64,000 bases of DNA from Pelecanus crispus (Eukaryota; Chordata; Aves; Pelecaniformes; Pelecanidae). Shown in pieces: positions 39,301 to 49,347 of the stretch. The position numbers and the translations under genes were made by a program. Every line of letters begins with the position of its first letter. Positions within the stretch are counted from its first letter, which is position 1. The notes under the pieces are model-generated. The model was not told the DNA's origin and searched no databases. It saw nothing but the letters and a program-made list of their open reading frames with translations. The DNA lies in assembly GCF_030463565.1 (NCBI RefSeq), contig NC_134660.1, forward strand, positions 3,733,501 to 3,797,500, read 5' to 3'.

Positions 39301-42300
39301 AAGGGGCTTCTGGGACATTATTTTTTTCCCTTTGCAGGATGCTTTGTCAAAGACAGAAACAGGTGTTCAACTGATGAGTGAAATCATGGAGCAGGCTGAA
39401 ATACCTCTGCCAACTATTCCTTTAAAGATCAAAAATCTTCCAAGCGAGAGAGAATTTTATATCCCATCTGTTGATCTCCTCACTGCACAGGTAAAGTGCT
39501 AAAATTCAGGTAGAGATAAAACAAACCACCTTGGCTTTGATATCTAGGTACATAGACATCCATAAGAATAAAAAGCTTCTGAGCTCTGAAATAGCCGCTG
39601 TATTTTTGGGAAGAGTATATTGCATTTTATATAACAGAACTATTTTCTTGAATTAGTATCAGGGACTGTCACTCTGTGGCAGGTATGTTCAGGACAGGCT
39701 AAGATTCTCAATAAAGAGTGACAGGGTTGGCTCTTTCTCTGGCCCCTAAAGAGGGAGTACTTGGCTTTGCCTCTTGCTGCCCTAATTTGCATACCATATT
39801 CTATGACGTGGATGTACGTTATGGGAAAACTGCCCTCTCTGAGATCATGCCGAGTAACTAACAAAGTGGAGCAGGCTTAACTTGTAAGTTAATGGGATCT
39901 GATGCTGGGACATACAGCATAAGATTCCATTTTGGGGTTTGATGAAGACTGTGTGGTGTTTTTTTTCTGTAGGATTTGCTGTCCTTTGAGCTGTTGGACA
40001 TTAATATTGTGCAGGAACTGGAACAAGTGCCACACAATACTCCTGTTGGTAAGGTTCTTGTCGTATTCTGTGTGCTGTCTCTAGCACTCCGAGTTAACTG
40101 TTTACCCAATGAAAAGCTGAACTTATTTGTGCAAAAGGCTTATTTGCTCTTCAGGGTGGAGTGTCTTCCCAGCTCTCCTGTCTTTTAATTTCAGTTCCTG
40201 CTGCAATCTTAGAGGAGATATTTGACAGTGCTTTGTATCCCTTGGATTTTTTCAGTCTTGGCTTCTTTTCAGCTTCACATCCCCAAGACCATAAGATTCC
40301 AGACACTGAAGAATGCTGCCATTTTCTTTGCTCAACCAGTGCCAGTGTAATGCAAAGCTAGTTGTTTATTTCACCAAATTATCTTGTAAGATAACTGGGT
40401 TTCTTCAGTCTTGGAAGAATATCCCTTAAAATAGGATAACTTCTTAAAAGGTTGCCTGCTGGAGGAAGGAGGGTTCCTACTCCTTCAGTGCCAATTATTT
40501 TTGCTACTTTTGTTTTTCAGACATGACTCCGTGCATGTCCCCTTTGCCACGTGATAGCCCCTTGCTGGAGAAACCTGGCTTAGGTCAGATAGAGGAGGAG
40601 AATGAGGGGAGTGGATTTAAACCAGTGTCTGGTAAGCAGGAGTCGTGGGAAGCTTGGGGGCAAGGGGAGGAAGGTATTGTCACTTCCATACAGTCAGCAG
40701 TCTTGATGTCTAAAAAGAATTCTAACTCCTGTCTTTCCCTTCTGTGGAAAAACAAACAGTTGTTTGGCTCAGAAACCTGTAGTCTGATGCTACTGTTCGA
40801 TTGCAGAGGTAATATATGTAGAATTTGGAAATACGAACGCTTGTCTTGATTTCTGACTGCTGGAATTGTTGGGAGAATTAACAATTGGCCCTTTATAGAC
40901 TAGACTGTACTCACACACACACTCCGGGTGTGGTCCCCATACTTCTCAATTGCTTTCACATTCAACTTGAACTGAATTCCAAAATCTTTCAGTTTTTAAA
41001 AAGAATTAACACATAGAGTCAATATTAGCCTTGACTAGCCTAAAAAGTTGTTCTTATACTTAACGTTTCCGTGTGGTGGTGTTAAAACAGTCTGTAATGT
41101 TTCCTTTCCAAAGGAATGACAGAAGCCTGCTTTCCTGCAGATACTCGCATAGTGAAAGGGAGAGCTGAGCATCTGTTGAACCAGGAGGAAGGGGAAGAAG
41201 ATATGAGTGGGACTCAGTTTGTCTGTGAAACTGTAATTCGCTCTCTAACCCTGGATGCTGCACCTGACCATAGGCCCCCCCAAAAAAAGAACATCCTCCA
41301 GAGTAAGTGCTGTCTTCAGCTGGCTTCTGTGGCTTTACTTTTTTTGCAGTCAGACATTGGCCACAACTTGCCCTGCACTGGAGGTGGTGATACTGCTTTA
41401 ATTGTTTTTCCTGATTGTTTTATTAGACTCTTTGCAAGACACCTTCAGTTGCAATGTGATAAATGAAGAATCTCCTAGGATAAAAACTAATTCCACTTCG
41501 AAAAAGGAAGCGGAGATTCATCAGTCAGAGGCAATGAGAGAAAATGACTGTGGTAAGTAAAATAGGTTTGAATTTAAGATAAAGCTGTAATAAGGGCTAC
41601 AAAAAAAAAAAAAATCAGGTGTAAGAAGACCTGTTCTAGGAAATTGATCCTTATTAGATCAAGAATATCATTATTACATCAGAAAACCGGTGTCAATACT
41701 CCAAACAAGCAGCTAGTTTAACAGCTGTTTTAAAAAAGAGTGAAATTGAGACATGGGGTATTCAAATAAGTGCTCATACGTTAAGCATGGTTGGTGCTTC
41801 CATATTTTGTACGTGTAGCTTGAAGTCAGTGCTCTGAACTTTCTGATGCATGTAATTTAGGAGCTGAAAACTACTGTTTAAGTTCTCAATGTAGCTCTTA
41901 CTCCTGTTTTTATTATAAGCATTAATAGCAGCAGCATATCTGCATAGGCTTAACAGTAAGATCTGTTACTCTTTCACACTACCCCCCACCCTCCCCCCAA
42001 TAGACAAATAAAATGATACCATTAATATCAGCAGCAAAGGCTTACAGTTGTTCCTGAATACTTGCCTTTTATATCTGGGACAATACTGTCTTTGCTGTTA
42101 TCCGTACAAAACAGACAATTGTTAATACTTCACTTTTCTTTCCCTGTTAGCGGACCTTCCACTGACTGGTGAGAGAGCAAGCCTCTGTAGCAATACTGGC
42201 AATTCTGATGAAGAGGAAGATGATGATAAAGACGATGTTCAGAGTCAAGGCTCCTCTGCTTCATCAGAGGATTATATCATTATTCTCCCCGAGTGCTTTG

Positions 42301-45010
42301 ACACCAGTCGTCCTTTAGGGGAGTCTATGTATAGTTCAGCTCTTTCTCAGCCCAGTTTGGAAAAGAGAGGAGAACCTGAAACAGGAGCAGAGAATCCAGA
42401 AGGGGGAAGCCAGCCACAGACCCACAGTGTCAGTGATATTTTGACAACTTCACAAACACCGGCTGTAGTACCATTAACCCCAGAGACTGCAGACACCTTG
42501 CCCCAGACACAAAGGTATGCTTCTTGGACACGAACAAAACAGTTATGTTAGCGTTGCTGTAGAGTCTGCAGGGTGTTGCGCTTAAGTTCAGTGTCTGAAC
42601 AGAAATTCTTGCAACAAAAGTTTTGTCCGTGTACTGGAGTGAATGTCCTAAATTCTGTGACTTCTTACAAAGTCTGTACTCGCTGATTAGGTGTGTGTGA
42701 GAGAGGGAAAGAAGGGAGCATGTGAAGTTTTCTTTGTCTGCTGATCTCAACTTACCTACATGTGTACATGTAGAACAAAAGTAGCAAAAGTAACTTTTTT
42801 TTTCCTTATGTTCTCAGGAATCTTGCATCTCTTCAGAATCATATATTCCAAGAACCAAACATATCTGCTTCAGAGAATGTCTCTTCCACTCCTCATAATC
42901 AAATAAGAGAAGGTATTGACAGTACTTAATGAAGGGTGCATCCACAGTTGTTTATAGCCTATTCCTTATGCCTAGTATTGGATTTGATGTCTTCTTGTTA
43001 GAGCGGAGAGCAGAAATCTACCAAGTAATGATTGTTTTTCTTCTCTGGATGTTGAAATTTTACTATATAGAAGACTTGAATAAAGAAATAATTGGCTTTG
43101 TGGATCAGCTAAGAGCGTTACTAATTTAGAAATGTAGGAGGGTACTCGGAAGTATTTGTAGACATCTGGAAAATTGCCTTGCTCTGGAGTTAATGAGCTA
43201 TGTATTTAAGCTGCTGTTACAGTCACTGGGAGCTCAGACAGCAGTTCATGTCATGTTAAAGTAAACACCCACTGACTAATCAGCCAAATGACTTCTAAAA
43301 ATTCTTTTGATTGTTGTGACTGCAGTGAGAATCCTGTATACCTAGTTTGTGTCTGGGTAACTAAACTTGAAAGTATTAATTTTGGACTGAATCCCACTGC
43401 TTTCCATTTATGTACGTGTTGCATCTCATCAGCTTCTCATTAACTGGACATGTTGATATGATACTTTTTTCTTCCTGTTCCAGAACCCAGTGGTGAAGAC
43501 AGCCATGGACAGGGATCTTCTGGATTTCTAGCTAGTAAACAGAAGTGCTCAGAATACCCAAGGTAATGAAGCTGAAGCTATGATTTCCCAAATGCTGTTT
43601 TAAACTAAGAACTGCTAATGAGACACCTAGGAAAAAGCACTGGCTTACAGATTTCATGTAGTCAGTATTTTGGTAGAAAGGCCTTGCTGCTTAAAGGAAG
43701 CATATGCTGAAAATGTAATGCTATGTTTTCATAAGAACTTGCTTTCTACTTAGACATGAATATGAAGGATGCAGAATTGGCAAGCAAAAGTGTATGAAGA
43801 GCTCGAGCTGAATCCTTCTAAAATTTTGTGGGCTTTTTGTCTGGAAAATCCCAGGATTCTTAAAATAGGGATTTTTATAAGTTAGCTACAAAGTTAAGCA
43901 TCTTAAGATACTGAGACTCGAGGAATAAGACAAAACATTGAGCAGAATATTAAGTGACTTAAAAATTGATGGAAAACAGATGGTAGTTACTCTGGCCTGA
44001 ATGGATGTGTTGCAGTGCAAGACTTTCATGGGTAGATGTACTCTTCTGGGTGAGAATACTTAATTCTTCACAAACGGCCATGTTATGGAAAGCAAATTAA
44101 TGTACTTCAGCATAAACCCACCATGTAATAGAAGGTGTCAAGAAAGAAGGAATAAGCTTCCTGGATAGCTCAATTCCCGAACAGCAATGATTCCTTTGGA
44201 TCATAGGTTGTTCCCTCTAACAAGAACTAAATCTCAGATGACCCGTCAACAGGGAGAGACTTGCATTTCATGTGAAACAAACACCTGGCTTTACTGACGC
44301 TAAAGTAATACCTGACTTCTCTGCAGATACCCTCAAGGAAGCAGCATTGCAGGAGAACTAGTTAAAGGAGCTTTGTCAGTTGCTGCTTCTGCCTACAAAG
44401 CACTATTTGCTGGACCGCCCATTATAGAACAGGTAAAAGCCTTTCCTGTAATGCTATGTGAGTTTAATAGAATGCCAACCTTAAAATTATAGGCCTGTAA
44501 TTATAGGCCTATGTTTTATAAATGTATCGATATCCCACATAGGACTTCATGCAACAGTAAAATGTTAAGCTTGATGGCATCCCTTTGAAGCATGCTGCTC
44601 CACCAGCAGACAGGGAAATCCATACCATGGCGATAGAAGCATGTCTCTTAGTGTCATGAAAGAGTAGCGATTCACCTTTGTGAGTGAACAGTGAAAGTGA
44701 ATATAAACAGCTTAATTGTGGACAAAAGGGCCCCTGTGTCTTAATTACGTTCCAGTATAATGCAGAACCGCTGCTTCAAATGGCAAAAATAAATTATCTT
44801 TTTATAGCTTATCTTACTGTCTTTTGTTTTCGGCAGCCTGCAGCTACGGAAGAGCACACTGCCATGCTTCTGTCCAGTCTGTGTGAGATGGGATTTTGTG
44901 ACAGGCAGTTAAACCTGCGACTGCTGAAGAAACACAACAATAATATGGTTCAAGTGGTAACAGAATTGCTTCAGATCAGTAACAGTGACTGGTACAGCGG
45001 TAGATGCTGA
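27272..45010 (+). CDS. NBR1: NBR1, neighbor of BRCA1 gene 1 autophagy cargo receptor, complete coding region
   Basis: Selective-autophagy receptor linking ubiquitinated cargo to LC3/GABARAP in the cytoplasm (family knowledge). I assembled 21 coding exons, 1003 codons (human 966). Domains in order: PB1 at about residues 4-85; a short coiled coil near 170; ZZ zinc finger at about 218-265 (CNC, CSLC, CEQCEAG cysteine pairs); basic coiled coil at about 300-345; four-tryptophan (FW/NBR1) domain at about 380-485; LIR core YIII at 773-776, preceded by an acidic/Ser run; amphipathic helix at about 918-945; UBA at about 955-1000. All human domains are present, so the gene looks functional. It shares a bidirectional promoter with BRCA1. 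Oddities: an in-frame ATG 18 codons upstream, two micro-exons (19 and 23 bases), and one intron whose only frame-keeping donor is GC. Introns hold long T runs (33073, 37319) and no other gene. Confidence 0.97.
29764..29826 (+). CDS. NBR1: NBR1 coding exon 2: PB1
   Basis: 63 bases coding VKVSFDLDNVQIKYIDEDND plus E. The acidic DEDNDE patch is the PB1 OPCA-type motif used for p62 contact in the family. The preceding 2.4 kb intron (27374-29763) shows no gene or clear repeat. Confidence 0.96.
31159..31177 (+). CDS. NBR1: NBR1 coding exon 3: micro-exon
   Basis: 19-base micro-exon coding VSVNSK and one base of the next Gly. Acceptor TTTGCAG/GT and donor AAAG/GTGAGC are both strong. Aligns with human VSINSQG. 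Confidence 0.92.
31566..31588 (+). CDS. NBR1: NBR1 coding exon 4: micro-exon
   Basis: 23-base micro-exon completing Gly and coding EYEEALK, identical to human EYEEALK. With exon 3 it keeps phase 0 (42 bases together), so the pair could be skipped without a frameshift. Confidence 0.92.
32447..32665 (+). CDS. NBR1: NBR1 coding exon 5: end of PB1 and linker
   Basis: 219 bases. Starts IAAKQGNQLQMHVYEE, the last PB1 strand, followed by a Lys/Glu-rich variable linker with KKPLLHYS matching human KKPLAHYS. Confidence 0.95.
33231..33305 (+). CDS. NBR1: NBR1 coding exon 6
   Basis: 75 bases ending NPPGWFTSYLET, matching human KPPDWFTSYLET. Acceptor TTTCCCCCAG, donor ACA/GTAAGT. Confidence 0.95.
34460..34677 (+). 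CDS. NBR1: NBR1 coding exon 7: coiled coil, first half of ZZ
   Basis: 218 bases. FREQVVKETVEKLEQKLYEK is the coiled coil; CDWLISCCNCQARIVGVRYQ opens the ZZ finger with its first cysteine pair. Confidence 0.96.
35740..35904 (+). CDS. NBR1: NBR1 coding exon 8: second half of ZZ
   Basis: 165 bases. CPAYNICEQCEAGTYAHDPN then HVLLKLRRP gives the remaining zinc ligands (Cys-Cys-Cys, His-His) of the ZZ domain. Confidence 0.96.
36394..36600 (+). CDS. NBR1: NBR1 coding exon 9: basic coiled coil
   Basis: 207 bases. KAEKQRLRAEKKQRKAEVRE and LKKQLKLHRKIHLWNS are nearly identical to human. Donor CTT/GTAAGA. Confidence 0.96.
37927..38086 (+). CDS. NBR1: NBR1 coding exon 10: four-tryptophan domain, start
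   Basis: 160 bases. FVDENLPDGTHLQPGTKFIK then HWRMKNTGNVEW contains the first two conserved tryptophans of the NBR1 (FW) domain. Confidence 0.96.
38597..38884 (+). CDS. NBR1: NBR1 coding exon 11: four-tryptophan domain, end
   Basis: 288 bases. LMWGNLTLASSEKKDVVVPS through GTYTSHWRLSHRGEQFGPRI and WCSIVVDP complete the FW domain. The only donor that keeps frame with exon 12 is AAAGAG/GCAAGT, a GC donor; reading on past it gives 18 more codons and a stop. Confidence 0.9.
39338..39490 (+). CDS. NBR1: NBR1 coding exon 12
   Basis: 153 bases, phase 0 on both sides. Ends EREFYIPSVDLLTAQ, matching human ERELYIPSVDLLTAQ. Confidence 0.95.
39973..40048 (+). CDS. NBR1: NBR1 coding exon 13
   Basis: 76 bases coding DLLSFELLDINIVQELEQVP and HNTPV, almost identical to human. 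This segment carries the secondary LC3-binding region described for human NBR1. Confidence 0.95.
40521..40631 (+). CDS. NBR1: NBR1 coding exon 14
   Basis: 111 bases. MTPCMSPLPRDSPLLEKPGL and GQIEEENEGSGFK match human closely. Confidence 0.95.
41114..41302 (+). CDS. NBR1: NBR1 coding exon 15
   Basis: 189 bases. The front is lineage-specific; the back, DMSGTQFVCETVIRSLTLDA, is conserved with human LSGTQFVCETVIRSLTLDA. Confidence 0.94.
41427..41552 (+). CDS. NBR1: NBR1 coding exon 16
   Basis: 126 bases coding a poorly conserved polar segment starting NSLQDTFSCNVINEE. Supported by splice sites (TATTAG, G/GTAAGT) and by phase 1 on both sides. Confidence 0.86.
42151..42514 (+). CDS. NBR1: NBR1 coding exon 17: LC3-interacting region
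   Basis: 364 bases. An acidic run (DEEEDDDKDD) leads to SSASSEDYIIILPECFDTSR, whose YIII core and preceding Ser/Glu are the NBR1 LIR. Ends near SDILTTSQTP, conserved with human. Confidence 0.96.
42818..42912 (+). CDS. NBR1: NBR1 coding exon 18
   Basis: 95 bases coding a variable segment (NLASLQNHIFQEPNISASEN). Accepted on clean splice sites and phase; the sequence itself is not distinctive. Confidence 0.82.
43484..43562 (+). CDS. NBR1: NBR1 coding exon 19
   Basis: 79 bases coding EPSGEDSHGQGSSGFLASKQ and KCSEYPR, aligning with human EPRGSSGLVNSRQKSYDHSR. Confidence 0.9.
44327..44432 (+). CDS. NBR1: NBR1 coding exon 20: amphipathic helix
   Basis: 106 bases coding GSSIAGELVKGALSVAASAY and KALFAGPP, the membrane-binding J-type helix preceding the UBA. 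Confidence 0.96.
44837..45010 (+). CDS. NBR1: NBR1 coding exon 21: UBA domain and stop
   Basis: 174 bases to TGA at 45008-45010. LCEMGFCDRQLNLRLLKKHN and VVTELLQ form the ubiquitin-binding UBA. Protein ends DWYSGRC, close to human DWYSQRY. Confidence 0.96.
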   Translation, partial: PAATEEHTAMLLSSLCEMGFCDRQLNLRLLKKHNNNMVQVVTELLQISNSDWYSGRC

Positions 45011-47170
45011 ACCTTCCTGGTGGAGGGAGGAATCCTCTGCATTGAGTAAACTCTAAACACTGCAACAGTAGCAGGCTGCTCCTCAGCTGCTTTCTGTGTG
45101 GAGGTGTGACTGAAACTTTGGCTTTTCTCTGAGCTTTTGACTTTCTTTTTTTCTCATGGAAATGTCAAACAGTGCTTGTCATAGCATCTTATGAATTGGA
45201 GACCCGAATTTGAAATGTTATTTGGAACTCATAGTTAAATGAGTAGTCTTTAAGTCTCTAATTTCATACTGAATCCTTTTATCAGGGAATCCTGTAGAAT
45301 TACTTTAAACTTCCACCCAGATGAGAACTTTCCCTTTTATTTGTGTAAGATTTCCTTCCCCCCCGCCCCCAGGCAGCTGGAAACTTGTTTTGTTGACTTT
45401 TAACAAGCTTTGGAATAGGAACCAATGTAAAATGCTGCTGTAAAATGTAGTCTTGCCTAATTTACAAGACACTCACAACTAGCCAGTTGTTTCTTCTGAT
45501 ATGATTTAGTAATTGATTTGTCCGATGTGTGATAGCGATGTAACAGACCGAAACCTTACAAATGATTTTTAGAAGAAAAAGGTTGCTCATACATGAAAGC
45601 CGTCTTGAACCGTCAAACAACTTTTCAAAAGTCTGAAAGTGTAACCACTGTTGAATTGATGAATTACCAGGAAAGTCATTGTTTCTTGTAGCAGAATGAA
45701 GCAGGAGAGTGAATTTACCAGCAGCAATTGAGCCATCTCTAGCAATGATATTGCAAAACATATCTCTGACAGGAAAATACAGCCTACATAAAGTATTTTG
45801 TTAAAAATGGAGTGTAAGGGTAGGAAAGGCCTTTCTAAGAATCTTTACAGGCTCTTTGTAAAAATGTTAAAAATTTGACAGCTGTCTTTTTTCAGTATAG
45901 TGCAAACCTCTTATTCTGTAATACCACAGAGAAGAATTGAAGAACATGTAGAAACCTAGACCTGAATTGGAGTACAAATTCTGGTAAAGTTTAGGAATGG
46001 GAAGAGTGCTTGAGGTAGGGATTGTGTGACTTATAGTTTGAAAAATGCATTAACTTAAGCAGTTTTAAGTGTACAGTCTCCTGTGATGCTTCTAGCTGCT
46101 CCTGTGTTTCCATAGACTCATCTGTAGGATTCATTTTTCTCACAGGATTTTGCTTTAGATGCCCACATTTAATTTGGAACTCTAAGAATTCCCTTCTAAA
46201 TGTGCTGAGAGAGATTTGATTCTGAAGAATCACAAGAAATGAGCAACATACACTGCTGTGCAGTGGTGTATCCATAGATAACTCTTCAGAGCCCAGTCTT
46301 CTGAAGGTGACAGCAGTGTTGGCTACATTCTTACTTTGAGGCAAAATTTTTTTCCCTTGCTGTGGTAAGAGACCATTGATCCTAAAATATTTTATTACTG
46401 CTGCTTCAAACTAAGGTGTTCCTGTTTTGTCACAATGTAGCTGAAGCAGTATCAGTATTGTGACTGACCAGGTGATCAGTAGTAGTAATTTTTTAAAAAG
46501 ACATAGTACTCCTAGAGATAAGACACCATTAAAATAAATGAAGAAAAAAAATGTATCATACCATTTTTGTTTTAAACCTATTTTTATAGATTGTGGAAGA
46601 GATACTCTTAAATGTTTATTTTGAAATACAGTAGAACTATTTTGCAGTGTTTCCCATCTCTCTGTACACCAGTACAACTGTCTGCTGTGGACCAGATAAA
46701 GATCTTTCTGTAACTTGAAACTACTGTTTTTCTCCCACCTTAACGTAAGCATGCTGTTTTGAGTAGCTTTTGGCTTATGCCTACTCCAGAATGAGGAGGA
46801 GGAAAAGGACATGGATGAAGTGCCGTAGCTGGTGAAATTTCTAAGTGTAGTGTGGTTGTCTGCTTTGGTCTGGAATGCCCAGCAGGACACATGTTCTTTC
46901 TGTGTGTACCTCCATACTGAGAATGTTAATGTGTTCTACAGACTAACAAAACACTAAAACGTTTGAGGAGGAAGACTTCATTGCGGATGGAAATGTGAAG
47001 GGTGAAATGCCGTTTTCTTTACTTTTTACTAGGGTTTAGATAATGTACGCTCAGGCTTAAGATATATTTCTGTTGGCTTTGTATATTTTGTTAATGGATG
47101 CATGGTATAATTTATAATATATTCTGTAGTGCAGATACGACCTCTGTATCTTATGTAGGGTGAGCACTTT
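45011..47170 (+). other. presumed NBR1 3' UTR and intergenic DNA
   Basis: About 2.2 kb of AT-rich DNA after the NBR1 stop. Plus-strand AATAAA hexamers occur at 46533-46538 and 47210-47215; either could end NBR1. No plus-strand coding exon is visible. The minus strand carries a long nearly stop-free frame (45991-46935), reported as a finding. Confidence 0.5.
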
Positions 47171-47640
47171 ACAGGGAGGCGAGGGCGGACCGCCCTTTCC
47201 TCTCCATACAATAAAACTCGTTATCCCCCGGCTGTCCCTCAGGCTCTTGACACACGTGGGGCGGCCCCGTTCCCCACGCTGCCCCGCGGCCTCCCCCACT
47301 TCCCTCGGCTGGAGCGGGCCCGCCCCGCTGCGCTTTCGGTTCCACTTTGTTGGGCTCGGCCGCTGGCAGCGGCGGGCGCCCGGTAAGCAGGGCGGGGCGG
47401 GGTGGGGGGCCCGGTGGCGGCGGGCGGACAGGTGGCCTTGCCCTGCCGCGGGGTGTGAGGGCAGGCCCGGGGGAGCTGCTGGGGGAGCTGCTGGAGCCCC
47501 TTCCGCCCTCCCTGCTTCGTGGTAGTGGAGCGCCGGCCCTGGGCGTTTGTCGCTGCCTTTGCGTTCTGCTTCCCCTTGCAGACCCTGGGGCTCTCCCCGG
47601 CAGTACGGGGGGTGGTAGGCAGCCCCTCAGGTTCGCCATA
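47170..47640 (+). promoter_or_regulatory. CpG-rich promoter, probably of TMEM106A
   Basis: GC- and CpG-rich block between NBR1 and TMEM106A. A strong plus-strand donor GCGCCCG/GTAAGC at 47382-47383 suggests a non-coding first exon ending at 47382, to be spliced to the acceptor before 49132. No TATA box is evident. The exon is inferred from the donor only. Confidence 0.65.
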
Positions 47641-49131
47641 ACCCCTAAGGGTGCTCCATGAAGGGGTTAAACTTCACCCACTGTGCCCTTGGCTCTGTCC
47701 GATACCCACTCATGACTTCCCCAGCTTCCCTGGTTGGTTGTCCCCATTCCGTGAAAAGGTTGCCACTCCTCCTCACTGCTTGTTTCTCAAAAGCTGGTAA
47801 ACATTAACTGAGAGTGCAGGTAAAGCTGCAGCTTCGCTGCCTGGGGCCCTCAAGAGACTGCAGGTAATGGGGACTTGTGGTACAATATAACGAGGCCCTT
47901 TTCATGCTAGGAAAGCCCACATCCTTCAGGCATCTTTGTCCTTCCCTTCCCCTCCACATGCTGCAAGAAGGTGGGGAACACTGAATTACCTTAAGCCTCC
48001 ACGCAGCGTCTTGCAGAATTTCCCAGTCTGGGGTTCTGGGCTGCTGAAAGGCCCCTCTGTGGCCCTCCAAGGCCAAATGGGCAGCGCTGCAGCCCTGTCC
48101 GCCTCTGCTAGTTAAGGGAGATCCTGGCTCTTCCGTTGTGAGCAAGGAAAAAAGCAGCTGCCCCTGGAACCGGCCCATGTCCTGCCGCTGTGGCCCACGG
48201 CTGTGGGCTGTGGAATGAGCCCTGTGCTCTGCAACTCTGTCGTGCTGGTGCACTGCTGCCAGACAGTGATTTTTGTCCCTAGTATGTTTTGTATCTTTTA
48301 TAATAGAGCCCTGAGGGGTTATTCATGCAAAGCCTCCAGATCATCTGGGCAAACGTAGAAGTTGCTGTTTATCAAAGCTAAACATCCTACCTATATCCAA
48401 GTTGCTGAAACAAGGCTGCCTAGAGGAAAGACTGGCACAGGTAGGAAACCACATTCAACTGATGTCCTTGTGATGAAAATACAGTTGCTTTTCCTCTGCT
48501 TGGTATTGTTAATGCTTTTGGGAGGGTTACTAGGAGCTGATGTAAAAGTTTTTGATTGTCAGAAGCCTGGGAAAATGAGTTCAACAGTATTTTTAACTTT
48601 ATAAAATAGACTAGATTATTTTATCTATTTTTAGATTCTGTTTGTGTGCCATTTGATTTTAGTCAGGCTGCTGTTGCTGTTAGTAACGCTGTGCTTGACT
48701 GGGAATGCCAAGGCCTTGATGTTCACGTGAGTTCCCTGTTGGATGTAGGTGAATAATGACCAGTCAAGGACTTGGTGGTTCTTCTGGGCTATGTTGTCAT
48801 CTCAAAACCTTCAGGAGCTTTGAGTCAGCATTCTGCTCTCTTACCAAATACTACGAGGAAAAAAAAAAAAGAATCTGGTATGCTATTCTGTAGGGTGGCG
48901 TTCTCAGCCACTTTCCCTGCAACCAGGGTGTCTAGAAGACTGAGTGTTTAAAAGATTGAGTTGCTTGCAGTAACTCAGCTTTTAAAGCAATTTCAGAGCT
49001 GTGCTTTAAGAAACTTGCTACATGTTAGGATACTTGTGATCTACTACAAATGCTAATGGTGCTGCTCTTGGAGGTTGTTTACAGAGACAATTTCGGTGGT
49101 GTTGGAGACCTAGAGAAAATTCTTCTTTCAG
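47383..49131 (+). other. presumed TMEM106A leader intron
   Basis: Non-coding DNA from the candidate first-exon donor to the acceptor TTTCAG/CT just before the start codon. It includes another donor-like CACAG/GTAGGA at 48440 (possible alternative leader exon) and a 43-codon ORF with a hydrophobic start at 48473-48604. No recognised repeat. Confidence 0.45.
48473..48604 (+). CDS. hypothetical 43-codon ORF with signal-peptide-like start
   Basis: Reads MKIQLLFLCLVLLMLLGGLL then GADVKVFDCQKPGKMSSTVF and LTL-stop. The first 22 residues look like a classic signal peptide with a plausible cleavage after GA. No family recognised. It lies in the presumed TMEM106A leader intron, with no visible promoter of its own and only a donor-like site upstream at 48440. 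It could be a remnant of a secreted or envelope-type protein, or chance. Confidence 0.2.
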   Translation: MKIQLLFLCLVLLMLLGGLLGADVKVFDCQKPGKMSSTVFLTL

Positions 49132-49133
49132 CT

Positions 49134-49347
49134 ATGGGTGGAAAACTTTCACCATTCGGGAAAACACCTGACCAAAAGGAGAGCGAAGGCAAACTGATTT
49201 TACCCAAGCAACTGGATGCTGAAGATGAAATCGCTAATTATGCTAGTATTAATGACTCTGCTACGTCCTCTGTGTCCTGTATGGGCATTGCACGTCGAGG
49301 TTATGTCAGCTGTCCAACGTGCCAGGGAACAGGAAGGATCCCCAGGG
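49134..49347 (+). CDS. TMEM106A: TMEM106A coding exon 1: cytosolic N-terminus
   Basis: 214 coding bases. Ends [17 protein letters not shown], matching human FVTCPTCQGSGKIPQ. The CxxC pair is kept. Donor AGGG/GTAGGT. Confidence 0.93.

Noticed and set aside
44487-44516. Short direct repeat of AATTATAGGCCTGTAATTATAGGCCTATG
   Set aside because: A single local duplication in an NBR1 intron, with no unit array that would suggest CRISPR or a satellite.
47169-47661. Open frames of 100-156 codons on both strands in the second CpG island
   Set aside because: Composition-driven frames in GC-rich promoter DNA, overlapping each other on opposite strands.
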